DNA of 64,000 bases from Lacticaseibacillus yichunensis (GTDB lineage Bacteria > Bacillota > Bacilli > Lactobacillales > Lactobacillaceae), in assembly GCF_003946405.1 (NCBI RefSeq), contig NZ_RHOG01000006.1, positions 29,716-93,715 on the forward strand. Reading direction: 5' to 3'. Below the pieces are notes generated by a model. That model was not told the origin of the DNA. It did no database searches and saw nothing but the letters and a program-made list of their open reading frames with translations. This document shows positions 1 through 9,600 of the stretch, piece after piece. The translations under genes and the position numbers were made by a program. Position 1 is the stretch's first letter; every line of letters begins with the position of its first letter.

Positions 1-15
1 GCCGGAGCCCAACTG
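1..15. repeat. Extragenic palindrome family, terminal fragment
   Basis: The window opens with the conserved end of a unit of the extragenic palindrome family (GGAGCCCAACT), the same end seen at 3131-3141 and 30166-30175. The body of the unit lies left of the window, so an array probably extends beyond the edge. Confidence 0.6.
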
Positions 16-20
16 CGAAA

Positions 21-60
21 GGGTGCGGAGGCCCGCGGGATGGTGACAGTTGGAGCGCTG
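21..60. repeat. Extragenic palindrome family, truncated copy
   Basis: Begins with the conserved unit start GGGTGCGGAG and continues with GCCCGCGGGATGGT, as in the intact units at 30056 and 30181, but the second arm is missing. It is a decayed or truncated copy. The following stretch to position 128 shows no recognisable element. Confidence 0.6.
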
Positions 61-143
61 CGAACTCGCCTGGTTCATCTCAAACAGTGTCCCAATATTA
101 CTAATATCGAGTTGCGCATTCCCCGCCAATGGGCCACAAATCG

Positions 144-152
144 TGTTATAAT
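144..152 (+). promoter_or_regulatory. Extended -10 promoter for the 213-539 gene
   Basis: A perfect TATAAT at 147-152 preceded by TG at 144-145 makes an extended -10 element. No good -35 hexamer sits at the usual distance. It lies about 60 bases before the start codon at 213. Confidence 0.5.
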
Positions 153-212
153 GCTAAAGTAAGTTTTTTCAGCCTTATCATCCGACTGATATCACAGATT
201 GGAGAGATCAAT

Positions 213-539
213 ATGGCAGTATCTGAAGAGATTGTCGCCAAGGCCGATGAAGCCATGAACGCCAACAATTTTGTCACCGAAAAAGAAGTTCCCGAAATGG
301 CCTCCCTTGAGACTGCGCGCGAGATCGCAAGCGCGTTGACCAAGGCCCGTGAAGGTAACGCCGAAGCCGGCTACATCTATGTTGAGCCATTCGACTTCCA
401 AGGTGGCGAGATCAAGAACATCATCTGGAACATGGACAAAATCGAGTCCCGCGACGATGCTAAGCAGGCGTTGGCCGCCCACTTGAACCTGACCATCATG
501 AAAGACACCCTGTCCGCTGCGGATAAGGTGACCTTCTAA
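213..539 (+). CDS. Conserved-looking protein of unknown function, 108 aa
   Basis: I do not recognise this protein. The start ATG at 213 is chosen because GGAGAG lies at 200-205; an upstream in-frame ATG at 129 has no ribosome binding site and would include the promoter. The protein is small, acidic and soluble, with no signal peptide or membrane segment. Its N-terminal half is Ala/Glu-rich and probably helical; the second half has an alternating hydrophobic segment (residues about 55-75, with GYIYVEPFDF) suggesting strands. It is followed after about 60 bases by the ASCH-domain gene on the same strand, so the two may be co-transcribed from the promoter at 144-152. Function cannot be inferred. 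Confidence 0.75.
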   Translation: MAVSEEIVAKADEAMNANNFVTEKEVPEMASLETAREIASALTKAREGNAEAGYIYVEPFDFQGGEIKNIIWNMDKIESRDDAKQALAAHLNLTIMKDTLSAADKVTF

Positions 540-602
540 TTTACGACAAGACAGCGGGTGGCAGCATCCGCTTTTTTGTTGGCCAATAAAGGAGACGCAC
601 GA

Positions 603-1058
603 ATGACCCCTACCGAATTTTTCAACGACGCGATCGAAGCTGGCGCCGTGCCTGCTGGATGCAAGTTGAGCTCCGCGTATTCCCTTGGCGCGCCGGCTCA
701 GTCCGACACGCTTGCCCGGCTGGTGGCAACTGGCGAAAAAACAGCGACGTCCAGCCGGTTTTCCGGTTATCTGCAAGATCACGACCCGCTCCCCGCTGAA
801 GGCGCATACGATGTTGTGGTCGACAGTCACGGCACCCCGGTCGCCCTCACCTTGACCACGCGGGTCGAGATCGTCCCGTTCATGGCCGTCAGCGCCGAAC
901 ACGCCGCCCGGGAAGGAGAACAGCCGAAAACGCTCGCGGCTTGGCGCACGGTGCACGAGGCTTTTTTCGCCGCCGAGGCCGCCGAAGCTGGGGGCCATTT
1001 TGATCCGGCAAGCGACAATGTCGTGCTCGAGACATTCAAAGTTGTTTATCCACTATAA
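603..1058 (+). CDS. ASCH domain-containing protein
   Basis: A 151-residue protein of the ASCH superfamily, a PUA-like beta-barrel fold thought to bind RNA or modified nucleosides. The pattern supporting this is the GEKTATSS segment near residue 42, the central strand LTLTTRVEIVPF, and the C-terminal EGEQ..LAAWRTVHEAFF segment that is typical of short bacterial ASCH proteins. The ATG at 603 is preceded by AAAGGAG; an upstream GTG at 558 lacks such a site. It ends at a bidirectional terminator shared with the convergent lepA. Some ASCH proteins are reported to hydrolyse N4-acetylcytidine or act as RNases, but the exact substrate here is unknown. Confidence 0.8.
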   Translation: MTPTEFFNDAIEAGAVPAGCKLSSAYSLGAPAQSDTLARLVATGEKTATSSRFSGYLQDHDPLPAEGAYDVVVDSHGTPVALTLTTRVEIVPFMAVSAEHAAREGEQPKTLAAWRTVHEAFFAAEAAEAGGHFDPASDNVVLETFKVVYPL

Positions 1059-1104
1059 AAAAACCAGGTGCTCGCCGATAGACGGACGGACACCTGGTTT
1101 TTTT
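1057..1104. terminator. Bidirectional terminator between ASCH gene and lepA
   Basis: Perfect inverted repeat AAACCAGGTG / CACCTGGTTT, flanked by an A-run on one side and a T-run on the other. It can terminate both the plus-strand ASCH gene and the minus-strand lepA. Confidence 0.9.
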
Positions 1105-1109
1105 ACACT

Positions 1110-2948
1110 TTATTTGCCCTTCGTGTCATCCTCATTCATCTTGAGGATGCTCATGAAGGCCTCTTGCGGCACTTCGACGGAGCCGACCGCCTTCATTCGC
1201 TTCTTGCCGGCCTTTTGTTTCTCCAGCAATTTGCGTTTTCGGGTGATATCGCCGCCGTAGCACTTCGCCAGCACATTTTTCCGGTAAGCCTTGACCGTGC
1301 TCCGGGCGATGATCTTCGTGCCGATCGCCGCCTGAATCGGAATCTCGAACTGCTGGCGCGGAATCGTCTGCTTCAAAGATGCCACGATCGCCCGACCGCG
1401 GTCGAAGGCGAAGTCCTGATGAACGATCGTGCTCAGCGCATCGACCGCATCGCCGTTGAGCAGGATATCCATCTTGACCAGCTTGCTTTCGCGATAGCCG
1501 GTGATCTCATAATCCAGACTCGCGTACCCCTTCGTCGAGCTCTTCAGGTCGTCGAAAAAGTCGTAGATGATCTCTGACAGCGGCAGGTTGTAGATCACAT
1601 TGACGCGGTATTTGTCGAGGTAATCCATTGTCACGAATTCCCCGCGTTTGCGCTGGGCGATCTCCATCACGGCCCCGACGTAATCGTTTGGCACCATGAT
1701 GCTGGCCTTCACGTAAGGCTCCTTGATGTCCTTGATCGCGCTGGGTTCCGGCAGCTCGGCCGGATTGTCGATCTCGATGGTCGTACCATCCGTCAGATCG
1801 ACTTGGTAATCCACGCTCGGGGCGGTCATGATCAGATCCAGGTCATAGTCGCGCTCGAGGCGCTCTTGCACCACGTCCATGTGCAGAAGGCCCAGGAAGC
1901 CGACGCGGAACCCAAAACCCAGGGCCTGTGAGGTCTCCGGTTCAAACTCTAGCGCCGCATCATTCAGTTGCAATTTTTCCAGCGCCTCACGCAGGTCGTT
2001 GAACTTTGCGTTGTCGACAGGAAACAGCCCGGAGTAGACCATCGGCGTGATCTTCCGAAAGCCTTTGAGCGCTTCCTTGGCCGGGTTGTTGGCCAGCGTC
2101 ACCGTATCGCCGACCCGAGTATCCTGAATCGTCTTGATGGCCGCGGTGATGTAGCCGACATCCCCCACCATCAGAAACTCCTTCTGAACGGCCTTGGGGG
2201 ACATCACGCCGACTTCGGTCACTTCAAATGTTTTGCCATTGCTCATCAGCTGAATGGTGTCGCCGGGGCGCACCATCCCCTCTTTGATGCGAACAGCCAG
2301 GACCACACCGCGATAGGAGTCGTACACGGAATCAAAGATCAGGGCCTGCAGCGGTGCGTCGATATCGCCACTTGGGGCCGGAATATCGGAAACAATGCGC
2401 GCCAACACCTCAGGCACCCCGAGCCCTGTTTTCGCGCTCGCCAAGATGGCGTCCGAGGCGTCCAGGCCGATCATTTCCTCGATCTCCTCTTTGACCACAT
2501 CCGGCTGGGCGGATGGCAAGTCGACCTTGTTGATGATCGGCACGATCTCGAGGTCATCATCCAGCGCAAGATAGACGTTGGCAAGCGTCTGCGCCTCGAC
2601 CCCCTGCGCCGCATCGACCAACAGCAGCGCCCCTTCACAAGCGGCAAGACTGCGGCTGACCTCATAGGAAAAATCGACGTGCCCCGGCGTGTCGATCAGG
2701 TGAAAAATATAATCCTCGCCATCATTGGCATGGTAATGAAGCTCCACCGCGTTGAGCTTGATGGTAATGCCGCGCTCGCGCTCCAGCGGCATGTCATCCA
2801 GCACCTGCGCCTGCATATCGCGCATGGCGATCGTATCGGTCATTTCCAAGATTCGATCAGCCAGCGTCGACTTCCCGTGATCGATATGCGCCACAATGGA
2901 AAAATTGCGGATGTGTTTTTGCCGTTCCAGGAGTTCCTGTTTGTCCAT
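1110..2948 (-). CDS. lepA: Elongation factor 4 (LepA)
   Basis: Ribosome-associated translational GTPase of 612 aa, the normal size. It acts on stalled or mistranslocated ribosomes and in 30S assembly. The GTPase signature is complete: P-loop AHIDHGKST at residues 20-28, DTPGH at 86-90, NKVD at 140-143. Domains II, III and V and the LepA-specific C-terminal domain (ending in a Lys/Arg-rich segment and [10 protein letters not shown]) follow. The ATG at 2948 is chosen over upstream codons because AAAGAGG precedes it and because upstream sequence holds the promoter. It lies downstream of dnaJ in the same direction, a common order in lactobacilli, but is separated by a terminator and repeats, so it is its own transcript. 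Confidence 0.97.
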   Translation of the reverse strand: MDKQELLERQKHIRNFSIVAHIDHGKSTLADRILEMTDTIAMRDMQAQVLDDMPLERERGITIKLNAVELHYHANDGEDYIFHLIDTPGHVDFSYEVSRSLAACEGALLLVDAAQGVEAQTLANVYLALDDDLEIVPIINKVDLPSAQPDVVKEEIEEMIGLDASDAILASAKTGLGVPEVLARIVSDIPAPSGDIDAPLQALIFDSVYDSYRGVVLAVRIKEGMVRPGDTIQLMSNGKTFEVTEVGVMSPKAVQKEFLMVGDVGYITAAIKTIQDTRVGDTVTLANNPAKEALKGFRKITPMVYSGLFPVDNAKFNDLREALEKLQLNDAALEFEPETSQALGFGFRVGFLGLLHMDVVQERLERDYDLDLIMTAPSVDYQVDLTDGTTIEIDNPAELPEPSAIKDIKEPYVKASIMVPNDYVGAVMEIAQRKRGEFVTMDYLDKYRVNVIYNLPLSEIIYDFFDDLKSSTKGYASLDYEITGYRESKLVKMDILLNGDAVDALSTIVHQDFAFDRGRAIVASLKQTIPRQQFEIPIQAAIGTKIIARSTVKAYRKNVLAKCYGGDITRKRKLLEKQKAGKKRMKAVGSVEVPQEAFMSILKMNEDDTKGK

Positions 2949-2981
2949 TCCCTTGCCTCTTTCTGTTGAATGCTTCTTCCT

Positions 2982-3010
2982 ATTATAGCAACCACAACGC
3001 ATCGGGACAA
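2982..3010 (-). promoter_or_regulatory. lepA promoter
   Basis: On the minus strand TTGTCC (3005-3010), a 17-base spacer and a perfect TATAAT (2982-2987), about 35 bases before the lepA start. Confidence 0.75.
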
Positions 3011-3020
3011 ATAAAAGGAA

Positions 3021-3141
3021 GGGTGCGAAGCGGGGCGTTCAGGTCTGAGCAGCTAGTGCGGCCTGGGTGCTTGGGGGCGCACCTTGCCCACGAGTATCCA
3101 GGTCGACTAGATGCCTCAGACCTACCCCGCGGAGCCCAACT
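3021..3141. repeat. Extragenic palindrome, full unit
   Basis: Full unit with conserved ends GGGTGC and AGCCCAACT. The outer arms pair (CGGGG.. / ..CCCCG, AGGTCTGAG / CTCAGACCT), then AGCTAG / CTAG, then an inner GC-rich hairpin. It sits between the dnaJ terminator and the lepA promoter. Confidence 0.8.
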
Positions 3142-3146
3142 GTGAA

Positions 3147-3206
3147 GGGTGCGGAGCCGAGCGTTTAGGGGTGGACAGGTAGTTCGGCCTGGGCGGTTGA
3201 GGCTTG
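3147..3206. repeat. Extragenic palindrome, half unit
   Basis: Second copy in tandem, starting GGGTGCGGAGCCGAGCG about 126 bases after the first, but ending after the first arm. The missing half abuts the dnaJ terminator. Confidence 0.65.
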
Positions 3207-3218
3207 CGATTGGAATGA

Positions 3219-3252
3219 AAAAGGACCTGACAGCATCTGTGCCAGGTCCTTC
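3219..3252 (-). terminator. dnaJ / heat-shock operon terminator
   Basis: Stem AAGGACCTG / CAGGTCCTT followed on the minus strand by a T-run, just after the dnaJ stop. Confidence 0.85.
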
Positions 3253-3257
3253 CAGTT

Positions 3258-4403
3258 TTACTTACCTTTAAACGCATCGCGGACTTTGTCGAACAGGGAC
3301 CCTTCATGTGGGGTCACGTCTTCGCCGCTTGCGGCCGCAAACGCCATCAGCGCGTCCTTTTGTTTTTGGTTGAGATTCTTCGGGGTGTTGACCGTCACGG
3401 TGACGATCTGATCGCCTGTTGAATTCTGCCGGAACTTCGGTGCCCCTTTGCCGCGCAAACGGAACTGGGTATTCGTCTGCGTGCCAGCCGGAATTTTCAT
3501 CTCGACTGGACCATGGACCGTATCGACCTTGATCTGATCGCCGAGGGCCGCCTGGGCAAAACTGATCGGCAACTTGAAGTAGATGGTCGAGCCATCGCGT
3601 TCAAATTTGTTGCTTGGGGCCACCCGGAAGACGATGTAAAGATCGCCGTATGAGCCGCTGTTGCTGCCGGCTTCTCCTGCCCCGCGAAGAACCATTTGCT
3701 GCCCATCTTCGATTCCCGCGTCGACTTTGACGTCGATCGTGTGGCGTTCGTTTTGATGGCCGGTGCCGTGGCACGTCGGGCATTTTTCCTTGATCTCTTT
3801 GCCAGTGCCGTTGCAGACATCGCAGACCTGACGCGTCATCATCGCGCCAAGTGGGGTGTTCCGCTGCACTTCAATGTAGCCAGTCCCGTGACACTTCGAA
3901 CAGGTCACTGGGCTGGTCCCAGGCTTTGCGCCACTGCCGCCGCAAGTCTGACATTGGGCTTCCCGATCATAGGAAATCTTGGTCTCCTTGCCAAACACCG
4001 CCTCTTCGAAGGTCAGATCCATGCGATACTGCAGGTCTGCGCCTTGTCGTGGGGCATTGGGCCGCTGCTGCGTGGTGCCGCCGCCAAAGAACTGACTGAA
4101 GATGTCATCAAAGCCGCCGCCACCAAAACCGCCGCCATTGCTGAACCCAGAGAAGCCTTGGCCGCCGCCAAAGCCTTGTGGGCCATCTGCGGAGCCATAT
4201 TGGTCATAGGCCGCGCGTTTTTGCGCATCGGACAAGACCTGATAGGCCTCATTGATATCCTTGAATTTTTGCTCCGCACCGGCTTCATGATTGATATCCG
4301 GATGATATTTCTTCGAAAGTTGGCGGAAGGCCTTCCGGATGGTGTCGTCATCCGCATCGCGGCTGACGCCCAGAATGTCGTAGTAATCTTTCTGCTCTGC
4401 CAT
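3258..4403 (-). CDS. dnaJ: Molecular chaperone DnaJ (Hsp40)
   Basis: Co-chaperone that delivers substrates to DnaK and stimulates its ATPase. All type I features are present in 381 aa: J domain with HPD at 34-36, Gly/Phe-rich linker about 77-110, four zinc-binding repeats (CQTCGGSG 151-158, CSKCHGTG 168-175, CDVCNGTG 194-201, CPTCHGTG 208-215) and the C-terminal substrate-binding beta domains. The ATG at 4403 has AGGAGG 6-7 bases upstream. It is the last gene of hrcA-grpE-dnaK-dnaJ; a hairpin between dnaK and dnaJ may lower its expression relative to dnaK. Confidence 0.98.
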   Translation of the reverse strand: MAEQKDYYDILGVSRDADDDTIRKAFRQLSKKYHPDINHEAGAEQKFKDINEAYQVLSDAQKRAAYDQYGSADGPQGFGGGQGFSGFSNGGGFGGGGFDDIFSQFFGGGTTQQRPNAPRQGADLQYRMDLTFEEAVFGKETKISYDREAQCQTCGGSGAKPGTSPVTCSKCHGTGYIEVQRNTPLGAMMTRQVCDVCNGTGKEIKEKCPTCHGTGHQNERHTIDVKVDAGIEDGQQMVLRGAGEAGSNSGSYGDLYIVFRVAPSNKFERDGSTIYFKLPISFAQAALGDQIKVDTVHGPVEMKIPAGTQTNTQFRLRGKGAPKFRQNSTGDQIVTVTVNTPKNLNQKQKDALMAFAAASGEDVTPHEGSLFDKVRDAFKGK

Positions 4404-4468
4404 TGTTGCCTCCTAATGCTCGGGGGTCGCCATCCCCAAAAGCCTAACCAGAATAACATAATCAAGCG

Positions 4469-4507
4469 AAAAAGCCAAAGCCGCATGTGCGCAGCTTCGG
4501 CTTTTTT
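4469..4507 (-). terminator. Hairpin after dnaK, before dnaJ
   Basis: Inverted repeat AAAGCC..AGC / GCT..GGCTTT with T-run on the minus strand. No strong promoter was seen between it and dnaJ (4403), so it is probably a partial terminator or processing site setting the dnaK:dnaJ ratio. Confidence 0.7.
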
Positions 4508-4522
4508 GCGAGAGCTGGACGA

Positions 4523-6388
4523 TCACTTGTTGTCGTTGACGTCCTTGTATTCGCCATCGATCGGGCCATCACCCTTGCCGCCTTCATTATTTTGGCTACC
4601 GGCTTGGTCTGCGCCCTGAGCGTCGCCATTGGCTTGTTGAGCCTGTTGCTCTTTTTGCGCCTGCTCATACAACTTGACGGTCAGATCCTGCACGATCTTA
4701 TTCAGATCATCGCGCTTGGCCTTCATGTCCTCGAGGTTATTTTCCTGTTGGGCCTTCTTGAGGGCGTCTTCCGCGTCTTGCGCCTTCTTGATCTCATCGT
4801 CAGAGACTTTGCCCTTCAGATCCTTCAAGGTCTTGTCAGTCTGGAAGATCAACTGATCGACGTCATTCTTCAGGTCAGCCTCTTCCTTACGCTGGGTATC
4901 AGCCGTCTCGTTTTCCTTGGCTTCCTTCATCATGCGATCGATCTCATCGTCGGACAGACCTGATGAACTCTTGATCGTGATGTTTTGGGACTTGCCGGTG
5001 CCAAGATCCTTGGCAGAGACCTGCACGATGCCGTTCTTGTCGATATCAAACTTAACTTCGACCTGTGGAACGCCCCGTGGTGCCGGCGGAATGTCCGTGA
5101 GCTGGAAGCGGCCAAGCGTCTTGTTATCCGCAGCCATTGGACGTTCGCCTTGCAGAACGTGAATATCAACAGCTGGCTGGTTATCAGCGGCCGTCGAGAA
5201 GACTTGGCTCTTGCTGGTCGGAATCGTGGTGTTGCGGTCGATCAACTTGGTGAACACGCCGCCCATGGTCTCGATGCCAAGAGACAACGGGGTGACATCC
5301 AAGAGCACGATATCCTTCACATCACCGGAAATGACCCCACCTTGAATCGCGGCGCCAAGCGCAACGGCTTCATCAGGGTTGATCGAATGGTCTGGTTCCT
5401 TGCCAGTCCACTTCTTAACAGCCTCTTGAACAGCAGGAATACGCGTTGAGCCGCCGTTCAAGATCACTTTGTCGATATCCGCGTTGGTCAGGTTGGCATC
5501 ACGCAGCGCATTGTCGACAGGAATCTTGGTCGCATCGACCAGATCTGCAGTCATTTGCTCGAACTGGGCACGGGTCAACGTACGCTCCAAATGCAGCGGG
5601 CCATTTGCACCAGCAGAGATGAATGGCAAGCTGATCTGAGTCGAGGAAACACCGGACAGGTCCTTCTTCGCTTTTTCAGCCGCATCCTTCAAGCGCTGCA
5701 TCGCCATCTTTTCCTGAGACAAGTCGATGTTGTTGTCCTTCTTGAATTCCGCAACCAGCCAGTCGATGACCTTGTTATCAAAATCATCGCCGCCAAGATG
5801 GGTATCGCCGTTGGTGGACAGCACTTCAAACACGCCATCGCCAAGCTGCAAGATAGAAACATCGAAGGTCCCACCGCCGAGGTCATAGACCAGGACTTTT
5901 TCATCCTTGTCGCTCTTGTCCAGGCCGTATGCCAAGGCGGAAGCGGTCGGTTCGTTGACAATCCGGGAAACGTTCAGACCAGCGATCTTGCCGGCATCCT
6001 TGGTCGCCTGACGCTGGGAGTCGTTGAAGTAAGCCGGCACGGTGATAACGGCGTCCGTGACGGGTTCGCCCAGATAATCTTCGGAGAACTTCTTCATGTA
6101 CTGAAGAATCATCGCGGAGATCTCCTGTGGGGTGTATTCCTTGTCACCAACTTTGACCTTGTAGCCGGCCTCGCCCATATGACGCTTGATGGAACTGATC
6201 GTATCAGGATTGGTGATCGCCTGGCGCTTAGCCACTTCACCGACCTGAATCTCTCCGTCTTTGAACGCAACAACAGACGGCGTGGTGCGGTTGCCTTCTG
6301 GATTAGTGATGATCTTCGGGTCGCCGCCTTCAAGCACAGCGACAGCGGAGTTGGTCGTCCCTAAGTCGATACCGATAACTTTGCTCAT
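4523..6388 (-). CDS. dnaK: Molecular chaperone DnaK (Hsp70)
   Basis: ATP-dependent cytosolic chaperone, 621 aa, usual length for lactobacilli. The nucleotide-binding domain shows GIDLGTTNS at residues 5-13, the [13 protein letters not shown] phosphate-binding motif near 170, and the adenosine motif [10 protein letters not shown] near 310. The linker DVTPLSLG precedes the beta-sandwich substrate-binding domain; a helical lid and a Gln/Gly/Asp-rich tail follow. As in other Gram-positive DnaK proteins, the short N-terminal lobe lacks the extra segment of the E. coli protein. ATG at 6388 follows AAGAAGGGAT. It lies 25 bases after grpE in the HrcA-controlled operon. Confidence 0.98.
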   Translation of the reverse strand: MSKVIGIDLGTTNSAVAVLEGGDPKIITNPEGNRTTPSVVAFKDGEIQVGEVAKRQAITNPDTISSIKRHMGEAGYKVKVGDKEYTPQEISAMILQYMKKFSEDYLGEPVTDAVITVPAYFNDSQRQATKDAGKIAGLNVSRIVNEPTASALAYGLDKSDKDEKVLVYDLGGGTFDVSILQLGDGVFEVLSTNGDTHLGGDDFDNKVIDWLVAEFKKDNNIDLSQEKMAMQRLKDAAEKAKKDLSGVSSTQISLPFISAGANGPLHLERTLTRAQFEQMTADLVDATKIPVDNALRDANLTNADIDKVILNGGSTRIPAVQEAVKKWTGKEPDHSINPDEAVALGAAIQGGVISGDVKDIVLLDVTPLSLGIETMGGVFTKLIDRNTTIPTSKSQVFSTAADNQPAVDIHVLQGERPMAADNKTLGRFQLTDIPPAPRGVPQVEVKFDIDKNGIVQVSAKDLGTGKSQNITIKSSSGLSDDEIDRMMKEAKENETADTQRKEEADLKNDVDQLIFQTDKTLKDLKGKVSDDEIKKAQDAEDALKKAQQENNLEDMKAKRDDLNKIVQDLTVKLYEQAQKEQQAQQANGDAQGADQAGSQNNEGGKGDGPIDGEYKDVNDNK

Positions 6389-6413
6389 GTTAAGATCCCT
6401 TCTTTTTCAAAAA

Positions 6414-7031
6414 TTAGTTTGCAACAACGACCATGGCTGGACGCAGGACACGATCTTTGAGGCGGTAGCCCTTTTGCAGGACCTGCGCGACCGTATCTTG
6501 CGGATGATCTTTGTCAGAGGCGATGGTCTGCACCGCTTGGGCGATGGTCGGGTCAAACTTGTCCCCGGCCGCCAGGTCGATCTCATCGACATGATTGTCT
6601 TTGAGCGCCTGTGCCAGATGCGTATGCACCATTTCCACGCCTTTTTTCAGCGAGGCAGCGCCATCATCACTGACATCGGTCGAAAGCGCCCGCTCCAGGT
6701 TATCAAGAACCGGCAGCACCGCTGTTGCCAGCTTTTGCCCGTCATACTTGACGAGTTGGGCCGATTCTTTTTTGAAGCGATTGCTCATGTTGCTGATCTC
6801 GGCGGCGGCGCGCAGGTACTTGTCCTCAAAGTCATCGCGCTCTTGCTGGAGCTTGGTGACATCGACATCGCTCGCTTTGATCTGCTGGTCGAGATCGGCG
6901 CTCATTTCATCGGCGATCTCGTCCTTCAGCGACTTTTTGGCCGCGTGGGAGTCGGTGTCGACCGGCTTCTCCTTGGCCGTCGCCGGATCCGGTTGCCCGG
7001 TGTCCAGCGGCTCTGTCTTTTTGTCCGTCAT
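6414..7031 (-). CDS. grpE: Nucleotide exchange factor GrpE
   Basis: Dimeric factor that releases ADP from DnaK. 205 aa: an acidic, low-complexity N-terminus (to about residue 60), a long coiled coil (about 65-115, with the family motif DDFEDKYLRAAAEISN) and the C-terminal beta domain ending GYRLKDRVLRPAMVVVAN, which matches the GrpE signature. The start at 7031 is preferred to one 36 bases upstream because AAGGAGG sits just before it and because the longer form would overlap hrcA. It follows hrcA after 25 bases. Confidence 0.95.
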   Translation of the reverse strand: MTDKKTEPLDTGQPDPATAKEKPVDTDSHAAKKSLKDEIADEMSADLDQQIKASDVDVTKLQQERDDFEDKYLRAAAEISNMSNRFKKESAQLVKYDGQKLATAVLPVLDNLERALSTDVSDDGAASLKKGVEMVHTHLAQALKDNHVDEIDLAAGDKFDPTIAQAVQTIASDKDHPQDTVAQVLQKGYRLKDRVLRPAMVVVAN

Positions 7032-7056
7032 GGTGTCCTCCTTCATCTCAAAACAG

Positions 7057-8100
7057 TCATTGGTCAAAATGCGAATAGTAGCTCGTCAGGCGCTTAGCCA
7101 GCTCTGAACGGAACGTGTCCAGCAGCCCGATCATCTTGGAATAAGGCATCTGGGTCGGCCCAATCAAGGCAATCATGCCCCGGCCGTGGTCGCCGACAGA
7201 ATAACTGGCGGTGATCAGGCTTAGATTAGACAGCACATCAGGCGTCAGCTCAGAGCCAAGGCGGACATGCACGCCGCCTTCATCGTTTGGCCCAAGTAGC
7301 TTATTGATATCCCCATTTTCATCATCGATCAATGAGTACAGTTGTTTCAACTGTGGGACATCAGCGTCGCCCAAAAAGTCCATCAGGTTCAGCCGCCCAC
7401 CAACGTAAAACCGCTCGGCCGCAGCCTGGCGGAGCACGTTGCCGAAGATATCAAGAAAGCCATCCGCGCTGGATAGATATTTGAAAAGCAATGCCGGCAC
7501 ATCGGTCGCCAGTCGGTTTGCCACCTGATTCAGGGGCATCCCCACGAGCTGATCATTGATGATGCGAATCGCTTTTTCAATATCCTCCGAGGCCACATTT
7601 GGCGGCAAGGTGAAGAGCTGATTTTCAACGTTCCCATTACTGGTCACGAGAATCGCCATCACCTGCCGATTGCCAAGTGGCACCAAGCGAAAGCCGTTCA
7701 ACTTGATCGTTGAGACTTCAGGGCCAAGGCTGATCGCCGTGTAGCTGGTCAGATTAGACAAGATGCGTGCACTTTGCGCCACGATCTCATCGATCTTGTA
7801 AAAATGACCACCAAAGCCCTGCTGAATCGCAGCTAGTTCACGAGGCGTTGCCTCAGCCGGCTCAACCAGATTATCCAGATAATAACGATAGCCCTTGGTC
7901 GATGGCACTCGGCCTGAGCTACTATGCGTCTTATTGATCAACCCCTGCTCTTCCAAGGCAGCCATATCGTTGCGGATCGTCGCCGAACTGACATGGATGG
8001 GCAGTTCCGTCATCAATGTTTTCGACCCGACCGGCTGCCCCGTTTCCGTGAACAGTCGAATGATCTCCTTCAAGACGAGCAATTGGCGTTTCGTCAACAT
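7057..8100 (-). CDS. hrcA: Heat-inducible transcription repressor HrcA
   Basis: Repressor that binds the CIRCE operator and needs GroEL to stay active, so misfolding stress derepresses the operon. 347 aa, normal length. N-terminal winged helix (residues about 1-70, with the recognition segment [19 protein letters not shown]), then the GAF-like dimer domain. ATG at 8100 is preferred to 8136: GAGGTGG lies before it, and the longer form would start inside the CIRCE. First gene of hrcA-grpE-dnaK-dnaJ and directly downstream of its own operator, so it is autoregulated. Confidence 0.97.
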   Translation of the reverse strand: MLTKRQLLVLKEIIRLFTETGQPVGSKTLMTELPIHVSSATIRNDMAALEEQGLINKTHSSSGRVPSTKGYRYYLDNLVEPAEATPRELAAIQQGFGGHFYKIDEIVAQSARILSNLTSYTAISLGPEVSTIKLNGFRLVPLGNRQVMAILVTSNGNVENQLFTLPPNVASEDIEKAIRIINDQLVGMPLNQVANRLATDVPALLFKYLSSADGFLDIFGNVLRQAAAERFYVGGRLNLMDFLGDADVPQLKQLYSLIDDENGDINKLLGPNDEGGVHVRLGSELTPDVLSNLSLITASYSVGDHGRGMIALIGPTQMPYSKMIGLLDTFRSELAKRLTSYYSHFDQ

Positions 8101-8119
8101 TTGCTTGCCACCTCTTTTT

Positions 8120-8146
8120 TTAGCACTCAAAAACAATGAGTGCTAA
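8120..8146 (-). promoter_or_regulatory. CIRCE operator
   Basis: Perfect consensus TTAGCACTC-N9-GAGTGCTAA. It lies between the promoter and the hrcA ribosome binding site, the standard place for HrcA repression. Confidence 0.98.
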
Positions 8147-8156
8147 TACAATTACT

Positions 8157-8185
8157 AATATACCAACCGCCTCTGGCATAGTCAA
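8157..8185 (-). promoter_or_regulatory. Heat-shock operon promoter
   Basis: Minus strand TTGACT (8180-8185), 17-base spacer, TATATT (8157-8162), ten bases before CIRCE. A SigA-type promoter repressed by HrcA. The stretch from 8186 to 8371 shows no other feature. Confidence 0.9.
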
Positions 8186-8371
8186 CCCTCGTTTGCTAAA
8201 TCGGGCAAAAGTCTGAGGAGATTTTTTGGCAGTCACCGAGGGATCAAAGGACCGGGGGCACAGGACGCCATCACAGCGCGGCGCCACGCTTGACGCATAG
8301 AGTTGTTACTGGGTTCGCTGCTGAATTTGGTCGTCTTTGTTCTTGCTCGTGCACCCGGTTTCTGGCATAGA

Positions 8372-8398
8372 AAAAAGAACCGAAGCAGGCTTCGATTC
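8372..8398 (-). terminator. truB-ribF-hemW operon terminator
   Basis: Minus-strand hairpin GAATCGAAGC / GCTTCGGTTC followed by TTTTTT, about 55 bases after the hemW stop. Confidence 0.85.
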
Positions 8399-8405
8399 TC
8401 CTCTT

Positions 8406-8452
8406 TTGGCGATTGGCGACTGGCGAGTGCTAATGGCGAGTGCCAATCGCCA
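8406..8452. repeat. Inverted repeat with internal GGCGA repeats after hemW
   Basis: GGCGATTGGC near 8407 and GCCAATCGCC near 8442 form a stem; between them TGGCGA(G/C)TG-like units recur. It begins directly after the hemW stop codon and before the terminator. It contains GAGTGCTAA by chance resemblance to a CIRCE half-site, without a partner. Confidence 0.6.
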
Positions 8453-8454
8453 TT

Positions 8455-9600
8455 TCAGATCAACGGGTCCTCGATCAGAAACTGCTGGAACACTTCATTG
8501 CCCAAAAACTTTCCCTGGTCAGTCAACGTCAGGTGTTCCTCATGTTCTGTGAGCAGTTGCTGTTCTTTCAGTTGCTGGACCGTGTCACCATAGACCGCAT
8601 CGATCGACATGTGATACCGCTGCTTAAACCGCGCGCGCGAAACGCCGTCGCGGGTGCGCAGACCAAGAAACATTTCCTCCTCCATCTGCTCTTCCACCGG
8701 CACCAGGTGATGCTCGATCACAGGCAACTTATGCGCGTGCAGCGGGGCCAGATACTGTTGAATCGGCCCATAGTTATGGTAGCGATCCTTGCCAATATAG
8801 CCATAAGCCCCTGCGCCGAAGCCAAAATACTTGTCATTTTGCCAATACAGCAGATTATGCTGGCATTCAAAACCGGGCCGCGCAAAATTGGAGATCTCGT
8901 ATTGCTGATGCCCACTGGCGGCCATCAGATCGATCGCATCGCGGTACATATCCGCCTCGACATCCTGATTTGGCAACTGCAGGCGCCCCTGCCGCATGAG
9001 GTTATAGAAGATCGTCTTTTTCTCAAGAATCAGTGAATAGGTCGAGTAATGCGGCAAGTCCAGTGCCAGGGCCTGATGCAAGCTACTGAGAAAATTGTCC
9101 CGGCTCTGCCCGGGCAAGCGGAAGATCAGATCGATCGAGAGATCCTCGAATCCGGCCTTCCGTGCGTTGGCCACAGCAGTCAGCACATCGGCCGCGCGAT
9201 GGATTCGACCGATGCGCTTCAAGATCGCATCATCGAAAGATTGCACACCGATGGACAGCCGGTTCACCCCGCCTGCGCGCATCGCGGCCAATTTTTCCAT
9301 CGTCAGCAGATCATTTGGATTGGCCTCGAACGTGAACTCGCCTTGGTCAAAATGCAAGATTTCATGAACGCCGTCGCATAGCTGAGTGATCTGGGCCAGC
9401 GTCAGCGTCGAAGGCGTCCCGCCGCCGACGTAGACCGTTTTGATCTCCTCATCCGGATGGGCGGCCATCACCAGCCGCATTTCCCGGAGCAGCATCGCCA
9501 CATAATCAGCGACCGGCTGGCCTTCGATAAACACTTTGTTGAAGTCGCAGTAATAGCAGATATGATCACAAAATGGAATGTGAATATAGGCACCTGCCAT
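8455..9600 (-). CDS. hemW: Radical SAM heme chaperone HemW
   Basis: Radical SAM protein of the HemN-like family, 381 aa. The CX3CX2C cluster motif is C11, C15, C18 in FCDHICYYC. The GGGTPS motif near residue 58 and the SIGVQSFDD segment are typical of the family, followed by the HemN C-terminal domain. HemW binds heme and is not a true coproporphyrinogen oxidase. The start ATG (9600) shares a base with the ribF stop (TGATG), with AAGGAG just upstream, so it is translationally coupled to ribF. The last gene of truB-ribF-hemW. As most lactobacilli lack heme synthesis, a role with imported heme is possible, but that is inference. Confidence 0.93.
   Translation of the reverse strand: MAGAYIHIPFCDHICYYCDFNKVFIEGQPVADYVAMLLREMRLVMAAHPDEEIKTVYVGGGTPSTLTLAQITQLCDGVHEILHFDQGEFTFEANPNDLLTMEKLAAMRAGGVNRLSIGVQSFDDAILKRIGRIHRAADVLTAVANARKAGFEDLSIDLIFRLPGQSRDNFLSSLHQALALDLPHYSTYSLILEKKTIFYNLMRQGRLQLPNQDVEADMYRDAIDLMAASGHQQYEISNFARPGFECQHNLLYWQNDKYFGFGAGAYGYIGKDRYHNYGPIQQYLAPLHAHKLPVIEHHLVPVEEQMEEEMFLGLRTRDGVSRARFKQRYHMSIDAVYGDTVQQLKEQQLLTEHEEHLTLTDQGKFLGNEVFQQFLIEDPLI

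Noticed and set aside
1000..1577. Plus-strand frames overlapping the lepA end
   Set aside because: They are antisense to lepA and cross the bidirectional terminator.
4404..4468. Separate dnaJ promoter
   Set aside because: No -35/-10 pair with acceptable spacing between the dnaK hairpin and dnaJ; dnaJ is taken as part of the hrcA operon.
8429..8437. Second CIRCE site after hemW
   Set aside because: Only one half (GAGTGCTAA) is present, with no inverted partner at nine bases, and it is not near a promoter.
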